From: Monilinia fructicola | Lineage: Eukaryota; Ascomycota; Leotiomycetes; Helotiales; Sclerotiniaceae | Assembly: GCA_008692225.1 (NCBI GenBank) | Contig: VICG01000018.1 | Coordinates: 62,001-126,000 of the forward strand | Length of the DNA: 64,000 bases | Direction: 5' to 3' | Part shown: positions 62,170 through 64,000 of the stretch, piece after piece | Numbering within the stretch: the first letter of the stretch is position 1 | Layout of the letters: each line of letters opens with the position of its first letter | Position numbers and translations under genes: made by a program | Notes under the pieces: model-generated | Databases searched by the model: none | Told to the model about the DNA's origin: nothing | Seen by the model: the letters and a program-made list of their open reading frames with translations, nothing else

Positions 62170-62433
62170 TTTATTTATTATATTATTTATTATTTATTAT
62201 TTATTATTTATTATTTATTATTTATTTTATTATTTATTATTTATTATTTATTATTTATTATTTATTATTTATTATTTATTATTTATTATTTATTATTTAT
62301 TATTTATTATTTATTATTTATTATTTATTATTTATTATTTATTATTTATTATTTATTATTTATTATTTATTATTTATTATTTTATTATTTATTATTTTAT
62401 TTTTTATTAATTATTATTTATTATTTATTATTT
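62170..62433. repeat. (ATTTATT)n heptanucleotide array
   Basis: About 36 units of ATTTATT, the reverse complement of the array at 515-691, with a few interruptions near 62,225 and 62,380-62,410. The 95-codon frame across it (62,123-62,410) is only a translation of the array and is not a gene. Confidence 0.9.
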
Positions 62434-62815
62434 GATACTATATAAAATAGGTAGAATAGAATAGTCGAAATAGAATGGCTCAAAATAAAATAGTCTAAAA
62501 ATATTAATTACCTTCGAAATAGCTTAAATAATTTATCACCATCGCAATAGCTAAAATAACTAAGCTCTAAAGGCAAAACGAAAAGTCGATAACAAAAAAT
62601 CGAAGCATTTCTATCTACTAATAATCGATTAATTAAAATTCTTATTCTCTAATTATAATTAATTATAAAGATCTTAAAGATTTAAGGTTTATATTTTTTT
62701 CATTTTCAACCTCCTATATTATAAATATAATAATTATATAACATTGATTATATAACTCTATAATTCTATAAGGTTAGATTCTTTGATTTTATAAAAGCAA
62801 TCTCTTTTTCTTTAT
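62434..62815 (+). repeat. Right copy of the GGAATGGCC-type repeat
   Basis: It contains degenerate GAATAGTC/GAAATAG units, then TAATTACCTTCGAAATAGC, GCTAAAATAACTAAGC, AAAACGAAAAGTCG and AATTATAATTAATTATAAA, and ends in AAATATAATAATTATATAAC. This is the order found in the reverse complement of 50-510. Confidence 0.72.
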
Positions 62816-63383
62816 AATATATAAATAAAATCATATTTTATATAAGATATTTAAATATTGCTTAAGCCATTCTATCTATTCTATTAAATAGACTCTATAT
62901 TTTAGTATATATAAGAATATTATAAAAAGTCAATTTTTTATATTTTCAAACTATATACTATAAAAACTCGCTTTAAATCTTAAACTTACTGGTAAATAAA
63001 ATTATTATTTAAATTATTAAATTCTAGTTTTTTTTATATAGAATAATCGAATTAATATAATAATAACGCTGCTTTATGATTAATTATTTTAAATAATTAA
63101 TTGTTATAAATAATAATAATTCAATTTTTATATTCCTCTTATTATAATAATAATAATAATATTCCTAAAATAATAATAAACATCGATTTGCTATTTTTAG
63201 TAAAGGAGATTATATATTCCTTTTGTAAGAATTTTATAAAAAAGAGATTAATCTCTTTTAAAAAAATTAGTAATATAATCTTACTTAATATTAAGATATA
63301 TTATTCTATATTATAATATACTCTATATCTTAGTTAATTTAAAATAAATTAATAATAGTTTAATATATCCTCTGATTCTATTA
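62816..63383 (+). repeat. R2 fragment and AT-rich DNA
   Basis: The stretch 62,940-63,060 (AAATCTTAAACTTACTGGTA then TTATTAAATTCTAG) aligns with the 3' part of R2 at 2,660-2,760. The remainder, with (ATA)n near 63,143-63,160, is featureless. Confidence 0.4.
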
Positions 63384-64000
63384 CTTAAGGGGGTCTTAAA
63401 AGAGATATATGTAAATATAAAACTTATAATACTTAAATAAAACCTTAATATAATTTTATATAATATATGAGTATTACAAATATAATACTTTAATAATTTA
63501 TATAAAGATTATATAATATAAATTTTAATATTGAATAAATAATAGTATAATAAAATCTATAGATATTTAAAAAAAAAAAATTCTATAAAAACAGAAATTT
63601 ATATTCATATTAAATAATTTGAAAAATAATATAAATAAATTTATTAAATGCTATTAAGGAGAAAATAAAAGGTAAATTTTATATATTTTTTTCTTTAACG
63701 GGTTAATTTGCTTATTTGAATAATATAGGTATACTTTTTAGATAAAATTTTTAATTTTGATTTTTATATTAATATATATATAAGTAATAGATATTATTAG
63801 ATATTTTTTTAAATTCAAGTCTTTAAAATATATAATAAAACTTAAAACCTATATTATTCTTATGTAATTCTAGTTATAACAATTTATATATAATGATAAA
63901 CCAAATAAATTACTAAAATTTTGAAAATTATTAACTCTATAATACTAGTATTCTATATAAAAGTATGGAAATACTTAATTTATAATATATATAAATTATA
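63384..64000 (+). mobile_element. TIR element family P, copy D (runs off the window)
   Basis: The left tip CTTAAGGGGGTCTTAAAAGA then GATATATG follows a TA at 63,382-63,383 and aligns with the left TIR of copy A. The interior also aligns with copy A (AACGGGTTAATTTGCTTATT near 63,698 against the complete copy near 26,365-26,385). The right TIR would lie beyond 64,000. Confidence 0.65.

Larger units (their letters stand above)
1..64000. other. AT-rich, RIP-type fungal compartment with one gene island
   Basis: Apart from about 7.1-10.1 kb, the whole window is extremely A+T rich with very frequent TpA and few C or G residues. Recognisable transposon coding regions are broken by many in-frame TAA/TAG codons where Gln or Trp would be expected. 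This is what RIP leaves behind in Pezizomycotina. The interpretation is inferred from pattern. A sliding-window calculation of TpA/ApT and (CpA+TpG)/(ApC+GpT) would settle it. Such blocks are typical of transposon-rich heterochromatin, including pericentromeric and subtelomeric DNA. Confidence 0.85.

Noticed and set aside
62123..62410. 95-codon open frame
   Set aside because: It is a translation of the (ATTTATT)n array; its Ile/Tyr/Leu/Phe repeat follows from the heptamer and not from selection.
515..62433. CRISPR arrays or telomeric repeats at the tandem repeat sites
   Set aside because: The arrays are contiguous 7-, 12- or 17-bp units without spacers, and none resembles TTAGGG.
1..64000. 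Mitochondrial origin, suggested by the extreme A+T content
   Set aside because: No mitochondrial genes, rRNAs or tRNAs are visible, and a spliceosomal-intron gene plus gypsy fossils point to nuclear DNA.

Overview
The window looks like a chromosomal AT-rich compartment from a filamentous ascomycete (Pezizomycotina type). By eye the A+T content is far above 80% almost everywhere, TpA is extremely common, and long open frames are absent. Recognisable transposon genes survive only as stop-riddled fossils. In them Gln codons have become TAA and Cys/His codons have become Tyr codons. That is the pattern expected from repeat-induced point mutation (RIP, CpA to TpA on either strand). The one intact gene has a 62-nt intron with a GTATGT donor and a CTGAC branch site, which is typical of fungi. 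I could not compute base composition or search databases, so the lineage is an inference.

Layout. 1-7.1 kb: AT-rich DNA with dispersed repeats, a Tc1/mariner-like inverted-repeat element (1,301-2,182) and, at the far left, a (AATAAAT)n array beside a GGAATGGCC-type repeat. 7.1-10.1 kb: the only gene island, holding one two-exon gene for a 725-residue acidic, coiled-coil, probably nuclear protein of unknown family, preceded by an odd 101-codon open frame that encodes a membrane segment. 10.1-33 kb: RIP-degraded repeats with several terminal-inverted-repeat elements (11.9, 13.7, 16.8, 26.0, 27.4 kb). 33-64 kb: more of the same plus two clear Ty3/gypsy retrotransposon fossils, one on the + strand with a chromodomain (about 44.9-47.9 kb) and one on the - strand with gag zinc knuckle, reverse transcriptase and RNase H (about 53-57 kb, possible LTR pair at 49.6 and 58.5 kb). 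Further small elements lie at 38.3, 40.1, 40.5, 58.6, 61.0 and 63.4 kb. The repeat at the extreme left returns in inverted orientation at 62.2-62.8 kb.

How the parts relate. Most of the window is nested mobile-element debris. Comparison of paralogous repeat copies gives empty sites for several insertions, so a relative order can be read: old retroelement repeats first, small TIR elements later. I see no operon, CRISPR array, RNA gene, defence system or biosynthetic cluster. The most unusual items are the inverted pair at the window edges, the 38.3-39.4 kb element whose GC-rich inverted repeats stayed nearly perfect while its interior decayed, and the unexplained reading frame overlapping the start of the single gene.
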